A stretch of 33,686 bases of DNA, taken from contig JBJMSU010000106.1 of assembly GCA_045801465.1 (NCBI GenBank), positions 1 to 33,686 of the forward strand, written 5' to 3'. The notes beneath the pieces were generated by a model. The model made no database searches, was not told where the DNA came from, and worked only from the letters and a program-made list of their open reading frames with translations. The position numbers and the translations under genes were made by a program. The number at the start of each line of letters is the position of its first letter. Within the stretch, counting starts at the first letter, position 1. The stretch comes from DATFWC01 sp045801465 (GTDB lineage Bacteria > Pseudomonadota > Alphaproteobacteria > Rhizobiales > Xanthobacteraceae). This document shows, piece by piece, positions 23,785-31,881 of the stretch.

Positions 23785-24667
23785 GACGAGCACCTGCGTG
23801 AGGCGCACTGCTGCCGGCGATCCAGCGCGCCGCGATCGCCAGTGCCGCACCGGTATAGATCAGCCCCATGGGCACGCCCATGACGAGGCCGGCAAGCTGC
23901 TGGTCCTCCATGGGGGTGAGGCCGAATTGCGCCGCGATGGCGACCTGCTCCGGATACCAGAGGCGGCGCGATAGGGTCATGAGGATGCCGAGCACGCCGG
24001 TGTGCAGGCTGGTGACGAACAGGCAGAACACCGCAATGCCTCGGGCCCGCGTACGTGCGTGCATGAGCGACCACCAGAACAGCAGCGCGGTCGCCAGGAA
24101 GGTCACGTGCTGCAGGCGATGTGCGATCACGTTGTCCAGCACGGTTTGATACAGGCGCGGCATATGCCAGGCCCAGATGGCAAGGCCGTGCAGGGCCGTG
24201 GCGCCGAGCGGGTGGCTCATCCCTGCCCACGTTCGCGACCGCACGACCTGGGCGCGCAGCCGCCCGACCGACGCGCGCAGCCGTCTCGGCAGGGCCCACA
24301 ACATCGCGCCGATGGGACGGGCTGCGGCGATGAGCGGCGCCGCGACCACCATGAGGACGGCATGTTCGATCATATGGGCGGTGAACAGGCGCTCGCCGGC
24401 CCAGTGCAGCGGCGACACCAGCGCCAAAGCCAGCGCCACCCATCCGGCCCAGAAGCAGCAGGCCTGGCCGTAATGAACACCGCGGCCCAGCCCGGCCCGT
24501 CGCCACAAACGCTGCGTCCCGATCAGATAAAGAATGGCCGACAGGTAAAGGGGAGCAATGATCCAGGGATCGTAGGTCCACGTGGAATTGGTCCACGGCG
24601 ATGCATCACCATGCGCCGCCGCGGGCCCGGCGGCGCAGACGACGATCAGGAGCACAAGCCCTCTCAT
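23765..24667 (-). CDS. ctaG: Cytochrome c oxidase assembly factor CtaG (caa3 type)
   Basis: This 300-residue membrane protein helps assemble the caa3 oxidase. It has a signal-like start (LVLLIVVCAAGPAAAHGD) and several membrane helices (for example WIIAPLYLSAILYLIG, WVALALALVSPLHWAGERLF). The conserved AHMIEHAVLMVVAAPLIAAARP and WAWHMPRLYQTVLDN motifs of the caa3_CtaG family are clear; its histidines are thought to bind copper. ATG at 24667 overlaps the upstream stop as ATGA and is preferred to the ATG three codons before. The open frame extends upstream to 24985 but that part is not homologous. This is the caa3-type CtaG, unrelated to the Cox11-type protein with the same name. Confidence 0.92.
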   Translation of the reverse strand: MRGLVLLIVVCAAGPAAAHGDASPWTNSTWTYDPWIIAPLYLSAILYLIGTQRLWRRAGLGRGVHYGQACCFWAGWVALALALVSPLHWAGERLFTAHMIEHAVLMVVAAPLIAAARPIGAMLWALPRRLRASVGRLRAQVVRSRTWAGMSHPLGATALHGLAIWAWHMPRLYQTVLDNVIAHRLQHVTFLATALLFWWSLMHARTRARGIAVFCLFVTSLHTGVLGILMTLSRRLWYPEQVAIAAQFGLTPMEDQQLAGLVMGVPMGLIYTGAALAIAARWIAGSSAPHAGARHAVAAH

Positions 24668-25014
24668 CGCTCGCATCCCGTGAGGATCAGACCGGCCGCG
24701 CCTTGCATCGCGATGACCGCGGCAAACAACACGGCGATGAGCGCGCTCATGAGGGCGAGGAAGGCGTGCGGCTTTCCATTCTCCTCGAACAACAGCTCGC
24801 GATCGGCGCCGGACACGTACCAGGCGCGCCACGACAGGACAGCGCCGCTCAGCGCGATAATCACCAGAGCCAGCGCCAGCGGCGGCACCGGGTTCAGCGG
24901 ACGACCGCATGCCCAGGCGACGATGCTGTAATTGGCCTGCGTGCTGATTGCCCAGGCGGCCGGGCCGGCCGCCAATCCCGCCCAATCGATGCCGTTGCGC
25001 AACAGGGCTCTCAT
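24664..25014 (-). CDS. Small membrane protein of the caa3 operon
   Basis: This 116-residue protein has about three hydrophobic segments: AGLAAGPAAWAISTQANYSIVAW, PPLALALVIIALSGAVLSW and FLALMSALIAVLFAAVIAMQGAAGLIL. I do not recognise a named family. Its place, eight bases after subunit III and overlapping ctaG by four bases, fits a small oxidase subunit (subunit IV-like) or an assembly helper. No haem- or copper-binding motif is visible. ATG at 25014 was chosen because the frame upstream overlaps subunit III. Confidence 0.8.
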   Translation of the reverse strand: MRALLRNGIDWAGLAAGPAAWAISTQANYSIVAWACGRPLNPVPPLALALVIIALSGAVLSWRAWYVSGADRELLFEENGKPHAFLALMSALIAVLFAAVIAMQGAAGLILTGCER

Positions 25015-25022
25015 CGCATCCC

Positions 25023-25622
25023 TCACAGACGCGGGACCCAATAGATCAGGACGTACAGCGGCAGCCACGACAGCACGACGAAGTACCAATAGAAGACGTT
25101 GTCGGTCACGTCGCTGAACCGTCGCTCAGTGGCATGGCGCGTGAACATCAAAGCCGTGAGCACCAACGTGTCGCCGACATCGGTGGCAAGATGCGTCGTG
25201 TGCAAGCCGAGAATGACCCAGAGGATCGACCCATAGGCATTCTCGTCCCAGCGCACATTGAGATTGGCGAACTCGTAGCCGCGGATCGCCAGCAGCAGCA
25301 GGCCGATGACGCTCATCAGCACCAGCAGGCGACGCACGCGCGGCAAATCGTATTTGCGTGCCACATTGTCGGCGAGCTGGTTGGGCCAGAGACTGGCGAG
25401 CAGGATCAGCGTGAGGATGGTGGCGGGCCAATGGTTCGGCGGCGGCGCGCCCAGCGGCCAGTCGGCATTGACGAAGACGAGGTAGAGATAGGTGCCGATC
25501 GCCAGGGCAAAGCCGGCGCCTTCGATGGCCACGAAGCCGAGCGTCCCCCACCACGGCGTCGTCTTGGAGCCGAAGCCGAAGGTCGGGAGCGCCGATACGT
25601 CCAGGACGGACCGCTCCTTCAT
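25023..25622 (-). CDS. ctaE: Cytochrome c oxidase subunit III
   Basis: This 199-residue membrane protein has the short subunit III form seen in caa3/bo3-type oxidases. It has about five helices, including WWGTLGFVAIEGAGFALAIGTYLYLVFV, and the family signatures NLNVRWDENAYGSILWVILGLHTTHLATD and FYWYFVVLSWLPLYVLIYWVPRL. It stabilises the catalytic core. ATG at 25622 overlaps the subunit I stop as ATGA. The open frame further upstream lies inside ctaD and is not used. Confidence 0.93.
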   Translation of the reverse strand: MKERSVLDVSALPTFGFGSKTTPWWGTLGFVAIEGAGFALAIGTYLYLVFVNADWPLGAPPPNHWPATILTLILLASLWPNQLADNVARKYDLPRVRRLLVLMSVIGLLLLAIRGYEFANLNVRWDENAYGSILWVILGLHTTHLATDVGDTLVLTALMFTRHATERRFSDVTDNVFYWYFVVLSWLPLYVLIYWVPRL

Positions 25623-27529
25623 TCCTCGTCCTCTCTCGTGTCCTTGGGCCAGAACCACGCAATCAGGGCGACGGCGATTGGCGGCGTTCCCCACACCACG
25701 GCCCAGGGCGTGAAAATCGAGCCGATGAAAAAAATCGTGGCCGCGATGGCGGCGATCAGCGGCCAGATGGAGGGCTCCGGCGAAGCCTCGCGCACCTCCG
25801 CCTGCGCCTCGCTGAGCGTGCTGACGATCAGCTCGCGGCGATCGACACGGAGTCCCGTGATCACCGGCCGCGTCGCGCGCTCGGCCCACAGCGGCTCACG
25901 ATGCGTGACGAACGGGATGCGGGCAAAATTATACGGCGGCGGCGGCGAGGAGGTCGCCCATTCCAGCGTGCCGGCGTCCCACGGATTATCGGGCGCCGGA
26001 ACGCCGCCGCGGTAGCTGGCGATCACGTTCCACAGGAACACCACGAAGCTCAGGAAGAACACGAGCGCGCCAGCCGACACGAGCAGGTTCAATCCGTCCC
26101 AGCCCATCTCCGGCAGATAGGTGTAGACGCGGCGTGGCATGCCGCGCAGGCCGAGAATATGCATCGGGAAGAAAGCGACGTTGAAGCCGATGAAGGCGAG
26201 CCAGAAATTCCACTTGCCCAGCCGCTCGCTCATCATGCGGCCGGTGAACTTCGGAAACCAGTAATACACCGCGCCGATCAGCGGGAACACGGCGCCGCCG
26301 ATCAGTACGTAGTGAAAATGGGCGACGACGAAGTAGGTGTCGTGCACCTGCGCGTCGAGCGGAACCGAGGCCACCATGACGCCGGTCAATCCGCCGATCA
26401 CGAACGTGACGATGAACCCGAGCACGAACAACAGCGGCGTACGGTAGACCGGCTTTCCGTCCCACAGCGTCGCGATCCAGCAGAAGATCTGGATGCCGCT
26501 CGGCACCGCGATCAGCATGCTGGTCGCCGTGAAGAAGCTCGCGCCGAGCTGCGGCAGTCCGGTCGTGAACATGTGGTGCACCCACAGGCCGAACGACAGG
26601 AAGCCGGTAGCGATCAGCGACAGCACGGCGAGGAGGTAACCGACCATCGGCCGGCGCGCGAAGGTGACGACGATGGCCGACACCATGCCGGTGCCGGGGA
26701 GAAAGATGATGTACACCTCCGGGTGACCGAAGAACCAGAACAGGTGCTGCCACAGCAACGCGTCCCCGCCCTCGGCCGGATTGTAGATGTGCGTCCCCAC
26801 CAGCCGGTCGAGAATCAGGGTGGTCGAGGCGACCATGACCGCCGGCATGGCGAACAAGACCAGGAAGGACGTGACCAGCATCGACCACACGAAGACGGGG
26901 ATGCGATCGAGCGACATGCCGGGCGCACGCTGCTTGAAGACCGTGACAATGATCTCGACCGCCACGGCAAGCGCTGCGACTTCGGTGAACGTGATCATCT
27001 GCGCCCAGGTGTCGGCACGCTTCCCCGGCGAGAATTCCGGACCGGACAGCGGCACATAGGCGAACCAGCCGACGTCCGGCCCGATGTTGAGCAAAAACGA
27101 GATCCAGAGGAAGCAGCCGCCGAACAGGTAGATCCAGTAGCTGAAGGCGTTCAGCCGCGGGAACGCGATATTGCGCGTACCGACCATGAGCGGCACCAGG
27201 TAAACCGCGAAAGCTTCCATCACCGGCACGGCGAAAAGGAACATCATCGTCGAGCCATGCATGGTGAAGAGCTGGTTATAGAGGTCGGGCCCAACCACCT
27301 GGCCTTCCGGCCGCGCCAGCTGCAGCCGCATCACCACGGCGCTCAGGCCGCCGAGGAACAGGAAGATGAAGGCCGTCACGATGTAGCGGCGGGCGACCTT
27401 CTTGTGGTCGACCGTGGTGAGCCAGCCCATCAGCGTCGAGCGCGTGCCCCAGATGCGCGCCAGGCGCATCGCCAGCTCGACGTCGCTCACGTCGGTATCG
27501 CGCAGCTCGGCGGCGGACGCGTCGCTCAT
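25619..27529 (-). CDS. ctaD: Cytochrome c oxidase subunit I (caa3 type, A1 family)
   Basis: Subunit I reduces O2 to water at its haem a3-CuB centre and pumps protons. The 636-residue protein has the haem ligand His91 in FTMHGSTMMF and the CuB histidine with the crosslink Tyr in FWFFGHPEVYIIFLPG. That GHPEVY wording carries the proton-channel Glu typical of A1-type enzymes. HHMFTTGL and the last haem ligands in DTYFVVAHFHYVLIGG also appear. Two extra hydrophobic segments at the C-terminus (IWPLIAAIAATIFFIGSIF, WGTPPIAVALIAWFW) resemble the longer caa3 subunit I. The ATG at 27529 overlaps the ctaC stop as ATGA. Haem A synthesis genes ctaA/ctaB are not in the window. Confidence 0.97.
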   Translation of the reverse strand: MSDASAAELRDTDVSDVELAMRLARIWGTRSTLMGWLTTVDHKKVARRYIVTAFIFLFLGGLSAVVMRLQLARPEGQVVGPDLYNQLFTMHGSTMMFLFAVPVMEAFAVYLVPLMVGTRNIAFPRLNAFSYWIYLFGGCFLWISFLLNIGPDVGWFAYVPLSGPEFSPGKRADTWAQMITFTEVAALAVAVEIIVTVFKQRAPGMSLDRIPVFVWSMLVTSFLVLFAMPAVMVASTTLILDRLVGTHIYNPAEGGDALLWQHLFWFFGHPEVYIIFLPGTGMVSAIVVTFARRPMVGYLLAVLSLIATGFLSFGLWVHHMFTTGLPQLGASFFTATSMLIAVPSGIQIFCWIATLWDGKPVYRTPLLFVLGFIVTFVIGGLTGVMVASVPLDAQVHDTYFVVAHFHYVLIGGAVFPLIGAVYYWFPKFTGRMMSERLGKWNFWLAFIGFNVAFFPMHILGLRGMPRRVYTYLPEMGWDGLNLLVSAGALVFFLSFVVFLWNVIASYRGGVPAPDNPWDAGTLEWATSSPPPPYNFARIPFVTHREPLWAERATRPVITGLRVDRRELIVSTLSEAQAEVREASPEPSIWPLIAAIAATIFFIGSIFTPWAVVWGTPPIAVALIAWFWPKDTREDEE

Positions 27530-28527
27530 TGCAGACCCGCCAGGTAGCCGGCGAGCGCCTCGAGCTCGTCGGGCGCGAGCTTGGTGAGGGGCATGTTGAC
27601 GCCCGGCTTGATGCCGTGCGGATCGACGATCCAGGCGGCAAGATTGCCGCGACTCATCGGCAGCGTGCCGGCGGCGATGTATCTGCGGCTGGCGAGGTGC
27701 GTGAGATCGGGGCCGACGCGGCTTCCCGCCGGGGTGCCACGGATGGTGTGGCACATGACGCACGGGCGCGACAGAAAGACGTCGAGTCCCTTCTGCCGTT
27801 CGGCATCGTTAGGTGTCTCTGCCGGCTTGAGCTGTGCGTCGCGCCAAGCCTCGTACTCCGCGCGCGAGGAGGCGATGACGAGCATTCCCATCTTGGCATG
27901 TTGCAGGCCGCAGAACTCGGCGCACTGACCGCGATAGATGCCGGGCCGGTCGGCGACGAAGTGCAATTCGTTGTCCTGCCCGGTGATGAGATCCATCTTG
28001 CCGGCGAGGCTCGGCATCCAGAAGCTATGGATCACGTCGGCGGACTGGAGCTTGATCAGGACCGGCTCGCCCACCGGAATATGAATCTCATTGGCAGTGG
28101 TGACCGAGTGATCCGGGCGCGGCTCCTGGTAGCGAATGTCCCACCACCATTGATATCCGGTCACCTGCATCGTGACCGCCGGATCGGACTTGGCGAACAA
28201 GGCGCGCTGCGAGAAATAGCTCAGGACCGTCAACGCCATGACGATGACGGCGGTGGCTGCCACGCACGCGCCGATCACGCCCAGCATCGTTCGCTCCGAT
28301 GACGGATCGGTGGTGAGCGGATCGAGCCGTTCGCTGCGCCGTCGCAGCAAGGCGACAGCGAGCGCGATCATCACCAGCCCCCAAATCACTGTGCAGATGG
28401 CAGTGAAGCTCCAGATCAGATCCGCCAGATGCTTTGCCTGCGGTCCTTGCGGATCGAGCGCCGACTGCCAACCCGAACAGCCGGAGAGCGTGGAGACGAG
28501 CGCGCCTGCGATGACCAGCCGCAGCAT
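27526..28527 (-). CDS. ctaC: Cytochrome c oxidase subunit II with fused cytochrome c domain (caa3)
   Basis: This 333-residue protein is the electron-entry subunit. A lipoprotein signal (lipobox LSGC, Cys17) is followed by two membrane helices (IWSFTAICTVIWGLVMIALAV, VIGACVAATAVIVMALTVLSYF). The cupredoxin domain has the aromatic patch GYQWWWDIRY and CuA ligands in HSFWMPS and CAEFCGLQHAKMGM. A C-terminal cytochrome c domain with CVMCH and probable ligand Met in KPGVNMPLTKLAPDEL makes it caa3-type: it can take electrons from soluble cytochrome c. It begins three bases after the preceding lipoprotein cytochrome gene, with GAGGG just before the ATG. Confidence 0.96.
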   Translation of the reverse strand: MLRLVIAGALVSTLSGCSGWQSALDPQGPQAKHLADLIWSFTAICTVIWGLVMIALAVALLRRRSERLDPLTTDPSSERTMLGVIGACVAATAVIVMALTVLSYFSQRALFAKSDPAVTMQVTGYQWWWDIRYQEPRPDHSVTTANEIHIPVGEPVLIKLQSADVIHSFWMPSLAGKMDLITGQDNELHFVADRPGIYRGQCAEFCGLQHAKMGMLVIASSRAEYEAWRDAQLKPAETPNDAERQKGLDVFLSRPCVMCHTIRGTPAGSRVGPDLTHLASRRYIAAGTLPMSRGNLAAWIVDPHGIKPGVNMPLTKLAPDELEALAGYLAGLQ

Positions 28528-28530
28528 CCC

Positions 28531-29094
28531 TCACTCCGGCTTTTCGGCGCTGCCAGGCACGTTGCCTCCCGCCGGCGGGGTAGGCGGAAGGCGGTTCTCT
28601 GCCGGCCGAGGTTGCATGTCGTCGTTGCGGCTGGGCGCCGCGCTGGCCGGCACGTTGCCGCCCATCGAGCGGACGTAAGCTGCGATCTCCCAGATCTGAT
28701 CATCCGGGATTTTGCCGCGGAACGAGGGCATGCCGTTGGGCCGGCCTTCACGGATCGTGGCGACGATGTTCTCGATCTCGCCGCCGTAGATCCATTTCTC
28801 GTCCATCAGCGCCGGGCCGGAGCCGCCGCCGCCGTTGCCGTGGCAGCCGGTGCAGTTGAACCAGGCGAACAGCTTCTTGCCCTGGCTCAGATGGAATGCG
28901 TTCTGCTCGTACTCCTTGCCTTTGCCGCTGCGAAATTCCGTCGGCGGGCTCGAGCCCGGCGAAATGGGCGTGAGCGCAATCTGCTCCTGCGTTTCGGCGG
29001 CGACCGGATCGGCACGAAACGACCGCTGCTCCCTTTCGCAGCCCGCAACAACGGGGGCGACGATCAACAGCGCAATGTAGCCGCCGCGAGTCAT
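28531..29094 (-). CDS. Lipoprotein cytochrome c, probable electron acceptor of the PQQ dehydrogenase
   Basis: This 187-residue cytochrome begins with a lipoprotein signal (VAPVVAGC, Cys19). Its single haem c site CTGCH is at 81-85, in LFAWFNCTGCHGNGGGGSGP. The probable sixth ligand is Met in NGMPSFRGKIPDDQIWEIAAYV. A Pro/Gly-rich tail follows. It sits between the XoxJ-like gene (4-base ATGA overlap) and subunit II of the oxidase, the position of XoxG/cytochrome cL in methanol oxidation clusters. It is not a clear homologue of XoxG, so the role as carrier from dehydrogenase to oxidase is inferred from context. Confidence 0.88.
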   Translation of the reverse strand: MTRGGYIALLIVAPVVAGCEREQRSFRADPVAAETQEQIALTPISPGSSPPTEFRSGKGKEYEQNAFHLSQGKKLFAWFNCTGCHGNGGGGSGPALMDEKWIYGGEIENIVATIREGRPNGMPSFRGKIPDDQIWEIAAYVRSMGGNVPASAAPSRNDDMQPRPAENRLPPTPPAGGNVPGSAEKPE

Positions 29095-30074
29095 CGCGCC
29101 GCGCCTTTTTGAAGGGTTCGGTCCACGAGCGGCACGCCGTAGTCGCGCAGGATGTGATCGATGTCGGCGCGCCGGCGCGCGAGCGCGGCTTCGATTGCGT
29201 CGTGCAGGGCGGCATCGTCCTTGCGCACCCCCATGGAGATGTCGAACGCCATCGGCAGCCCGGGCCTGTCGATCTGCGGGTCCACGGTGGCGAGGCGCAG
29301 CGACACTGGTTGGCGACGCGCGAAGTAGCCGGCGAGCGGACCCCAGACGATGGCCACGTCGATCTCGCCTTGCGCAACGCCCGCGATGATGCGCGCCGGC
29401 GGACTGTCCTGGCGGTAGTCCCCGTAGACCGAGTAGCCGCGGACGTTCTGCGTGATGCCGCGCTGCGCCAGCGCATGCGCTGGCGGCGTGTTGGAACCGT
29501 CATCGCCGATCAGCTGCACGCCGATGTTCAGCTCGCGCAGAGCCGGATCGTCGAGCGAGCGGATCTCCAGTGCACCAGTGCGCGTCACGAACGCATAGGT
29601 CGAGCGGTAGTACGGCGCGGTGGTGCGCAGCATCTCCATTTTCGACGGCGTACCCGGCACGAGATCGCACGTCCCGGACTTCAGCGTGTTGCGGAGGAAA
29701 CCGCGGCGCTGCGCCCACCACGTATAGGTCGCCGCCGCATCGAGCTCATGCGCCACGACGGCAACGATCTTGTTTTCGAATCCCTCGAGACGATCGTTCG
29801 AGAACGGAAGGTTGTTGGGATCGGCGCAGACGCGCAGTTCCCGCGCCCCGACCGGACCGCCGACGAACAGCACCGCCGCAACCAGCGCTGCGGCGTAGCA
29901 GCGAAATGGGCGCGCTTCCTCTCCCCAGCGGGGACAGAGTTGGGGTGAGGGGGGAAAAAACTCTCGACAGGCAAGTTCCCCCTCACCCGCGCCTTCGGCG
30001 CGACCTCTCCCCGCTGGGGAGAGGTGGAGCAAGTGGCACGGCCTCGCGCCCACTTTAAGGGAGACGGAACACAT
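29091..30074 (-). CDS. XoxJ/MoxJ-like periplasmic protein (quinoprotein dehydrogenase-associated binding protein), N-terminus carrying a translated repeat
   Basis: The mature part (from about residue 78, ELRVCADPNNLPFSNDRLEG) is a PBP2-fold protein. It continues with GFLRNTLKSGTCDLVPGTPSKMEML, and IDVAIVWGPLAGYFARR is typical of the family found beside PQQ alcohol dehydrogenases. XoxJ is thought to help activate or assemble the dehydrogenase in the periplasm. The start is uncertain: ATG at 30074 has GGGAGG eight bases upstream but lies within the dehydrogenase's last codons, and that G-rich stretch also encodes conserved residues. GTG 30053 and TTG 30032 are alternatives. Residues about 17-53 come from a palindromic repeat (29918-30024), pushing the signal-like hydrophobic stretch (about 59-77) away from the start. 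Export may be impaired or the start may differ; no start codon lies between repeat and hydrophobic stretch. Confidence 0.88.
   Translation of the reverse strand: MCSVSLKVGARPCHLLHLSPAGRGRAEGAGEGELACREFFPPSPQLCPRWGEEARPFRCYAAALVAAVLFVGGPVGARELRVCADPNNLPFSNDRLEGFENKIVAVVAHELDAAATYTWWAQRRGFLRNTLKSGTCDLVPGTPSKMEMLRTTAPYYRSTYAFVTRTGALEIRSLDDPALRELNIGVQLIGDDGSNTPPAHALAQRGITQNVRGYSVYGDYRQDSPPARIIAGVAQGEIDVAIVWGPLAGYFARRQPVSLRLATVDPQIDRPGLPMAFDISMGVRKDDAALHDAIEAALARRRADIDHILRDYGVPLVDRTLQKGAAR
29918..30024. repeat. Long palindromic repeat inside the XoxJ-like coding start
   Basis: cctctccccagcgggg (29918-29933) is the exact reverse complement of ccccgctggggagagg (30009-30024), a perfect 16-base inverted repeat. 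Inner arms (gggtgaggggg and ccccctcaccc) extend the stem, and gcgccttcggcgc is a small palindrome inside. This is a familiar type of Rhizobiales palindromic intergenic element. Here it is read as protein in the N-terminus of the XoxJ-like gene. Confidence 0.85.
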
Positions 30075-31881
30075 AGAGCGTGCCTCCCTTGGTGGTCGCT
30101 TCCTTGAGATCGCGCATGGCGTTGACGAAGCCGAGCGCGGCGGTGCCGTCGCGCGGATCGAGGTCGCCGGACACGATCGCGCCGGCCCAGCCGCCGACGC
30201 CCGACAGGATCGCCACGTATTGGCGGCCGTCGGGGCCGCGGTAGGTGGTCGGCTGGCCGATGATCCCGGAGCCGGTCTTGAACTGCCACAACCGCTCACC
30301 GGTCTCGGCGTTAAGAGCTTTGAACCAGCCGTCCATGGTGCCGTAGAACACGACGTTGCCGGCGGTCGCGATGGTCCCGCTCCACAGCGGGAAATTCTCC
30401 TTGACCTGCCAACGCGGGCGCTGGGCCAGGATGTCCCAGGCGGTGAACACGCCGCGATGGCCGCCGGGACCGGCCTTCATGCGCACTTCGGCGCCCACAT
30501 AGGGTGTGCCGGCGATGTAGTTGGCATCGATATGCTCGAGGTCCATGCACAGATTGGCATGCGGGATGTAGAGCAAGCCGGTCTTGTGCGAGAACGCCGA
30601 TGGGTTCCAATCCTTGGCGCCCGATGCGTTCGGACAGATGTCCCGCACCACCTTGTTCACCTGCGGCTTCTTGGCCGGATTGTACTGAAGCTGCCCGGTC
30701 TTCAGATCGACGCCGGTGGTCGCCGTGATGTGATGGTACGGCGTGGCGCCGAGCACCTCGCCCGAGGTGCGGTCGAGCACATAAAGGTAGCCGTTGCGCT
30801 CGGGGCGGATCAGCGCCTTGCGCTCGCGCCCGTTCCAGGTGAGATCGACGAGCACGTTTTCGTTGATGCCGTCCCAATCGTAGAGATCGTGCGGGCTCCA
30901 TTGGTAGAACCAGCGCGCCTCGCCGGTGTCGGCATCGCGGGCGAAAATTCCCGCCGTCCATTTGTTGTCGCCGGGCCGCTGGTCGGAATTCCACGGGCCC
31001 GGATTGGCGGTGCCGTGATAAACGAGGTTGAGATCGGGGTCATAGGAGAGCCAGCCCCACACGGTGCCGCCACCCTGCTCCCAGGCATTGGGCGGCCAGG
31101 TGGCGACGCCGAGATCCTTGCCTTTGTCGCTGTCGTAGAACGGCTTGAAGTTGGGGCCGATCAGCACGTCCTTGTCAGGCCCGGTGCTGTAGGCTTTCCA
31201 TACCGGCTTGCCCGACTTGGCATCGAGCGCCTGCACCCAGCCGCGCACGCCGTATTCGCCGCCCGAGTTTCCGACGATGACCTTGTCCTTCACGACCAGC
31301 GGCGCCATCGTCATGGTCTCGCCGGTATTGATGCTGCCGACCTTGCTCTTCCAGGCCTCCTGCCCGCTCGCGGCGTCGACCGCCACCACGCTGGCGTCGA
31401 GCGTGACGAAGAAGATGCGGCCGTCCGCATAGGTCGGCCCGCGATTGACGACGTCGCAGCAGGCGACTCCCTGCGAAGCCGGTTCCGGCTTCGCTTCGTA
31501 TTTCCATTTGAGCGGCGCACCGGGTTGGCTGAGGTCGAGCGCGTAGAGGATGTTCGGAAAGGGCGAGAGCACGAACATGGTGCCGCCGACCACCAGCGGC
31601 GCCGATTCCTGCCCGCGGTTCACCCCGGTCGAGAACGTGAAGGCGACGCGCAGGTCCTTCACGTTGCCGGTATTGATCTCGTCGAGTTCGCTGTAGCGCG
31701 TGTTGGCGTAATTCTTGGCCGGCATCGACCACTGCCCGTCGTCGGGCGGGGCAGCGGATGCCGGCGCTTTGGGAATCCCGGGTGGCGGCGACTGACCGAC
31801 GGCCGGGGTGCCGATAACAAAGGCAGCCGCGCCGGCCAGAAGCGCATGGGCCAAAGCAGTTCGCCGATACTTGACTGGCAT
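30055..31881 (-). CDS. PQQ-dependent alcohol dehydrogenase, lanthanide-type (XoxF/ExaF-like)
   Basis: This 608-residue periplasmic quinoprotein oxidises alcohols (methanol/ethanol family) with PQQ and a metal ion. A signal peptide covers about 8-30 (LAHALLAGAAAFVIGTPAVGQ). The vicinal cysteine pair is C141-C142 (GVACCDVVNRG). Likely metal/PQQ ligands are Glu209 (GGEYGVRG), Asn293 (HGTANPGPWN) and the catalytic Asp335 in HDLYDWDGIN. Asp337, two residues after it, is the extra acid that marks lanthanide-dependent members; calcium MxaF has Ala there. There is no C-terminal haem domain, so electrons must leave through a separate cytochrome. The ATG at 31881 is chosen for its signal peptide; the GTG at 31929 is less likely. 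It is the first gene of the oxidase operon. Substrate (methanol or longer alcohols) is not settled. Confidence 0.93.
   Translation of the reverse strand: MPVKYRRTALAHALLAGAAAFVIGTPAVGQSPPPGIPKAPASAAPPDDGQWSMPAKNYANTRYSELDEINTGNVKDLRVAFTFSTGVNRGQESAPLVVGGTMFVLSPFPNILYALDLSQPGAPLKWKYEAKPEPASQGVACCDVVNRGPTYADGRIFFVTLDASVVAVDAASGQEAWKSKVGSINTGETMTMAPLVVKDKVIVGNSGGEYGVRGWVQALDAKSGKPVWKAYSTGPDKDVLIGPNFKPFYDSDKGKDLGVATWPPNAWEQGGGTVWGWLSYDPDLNLVYHGTANPGPWNSDQRPGDNKWTAGIFARDADTGEARWFYQWSPHDLYDWDGINENVLVDLTWNGRERKALIRPERNGYLYVLDRTSGEVLGATPYHHITATTGVDLKTGQLQYNPAKKPQVNKVVRDICPNASGAKDWNPSAFSHKTGLLYIPHANLCMDLEHIDANYIAGTPYVGAEVRMKAGPGGHRGVFTAWDILAQRPRWQVKENFPLWSGTIATAGNVVFYGTMDGWFKALNAETGERLWQFKTGSGIIGQPTTYRGPDGRQYVAILSGVGGWAGAIVSGDLDPRDGTAALGFVNAMRDLKEATTKGGTLYVFRLP

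Noticed and set aside
25901..27547. 548-codon plus-strand open frame across ctaD
   Set aside because: Translation is rich in Arg, Asp, Glu and His with no domain, and it is exactly antisense to the well-conserved oxidase subunit I.
29918..30024. Rho-independent terminator after the PQQ dehydrogenase
   Set aside because: The stem is long, but the only T-run on the transcribed strand is in its middle, and the next gene overlaps. It looks like an inserted palindrome.
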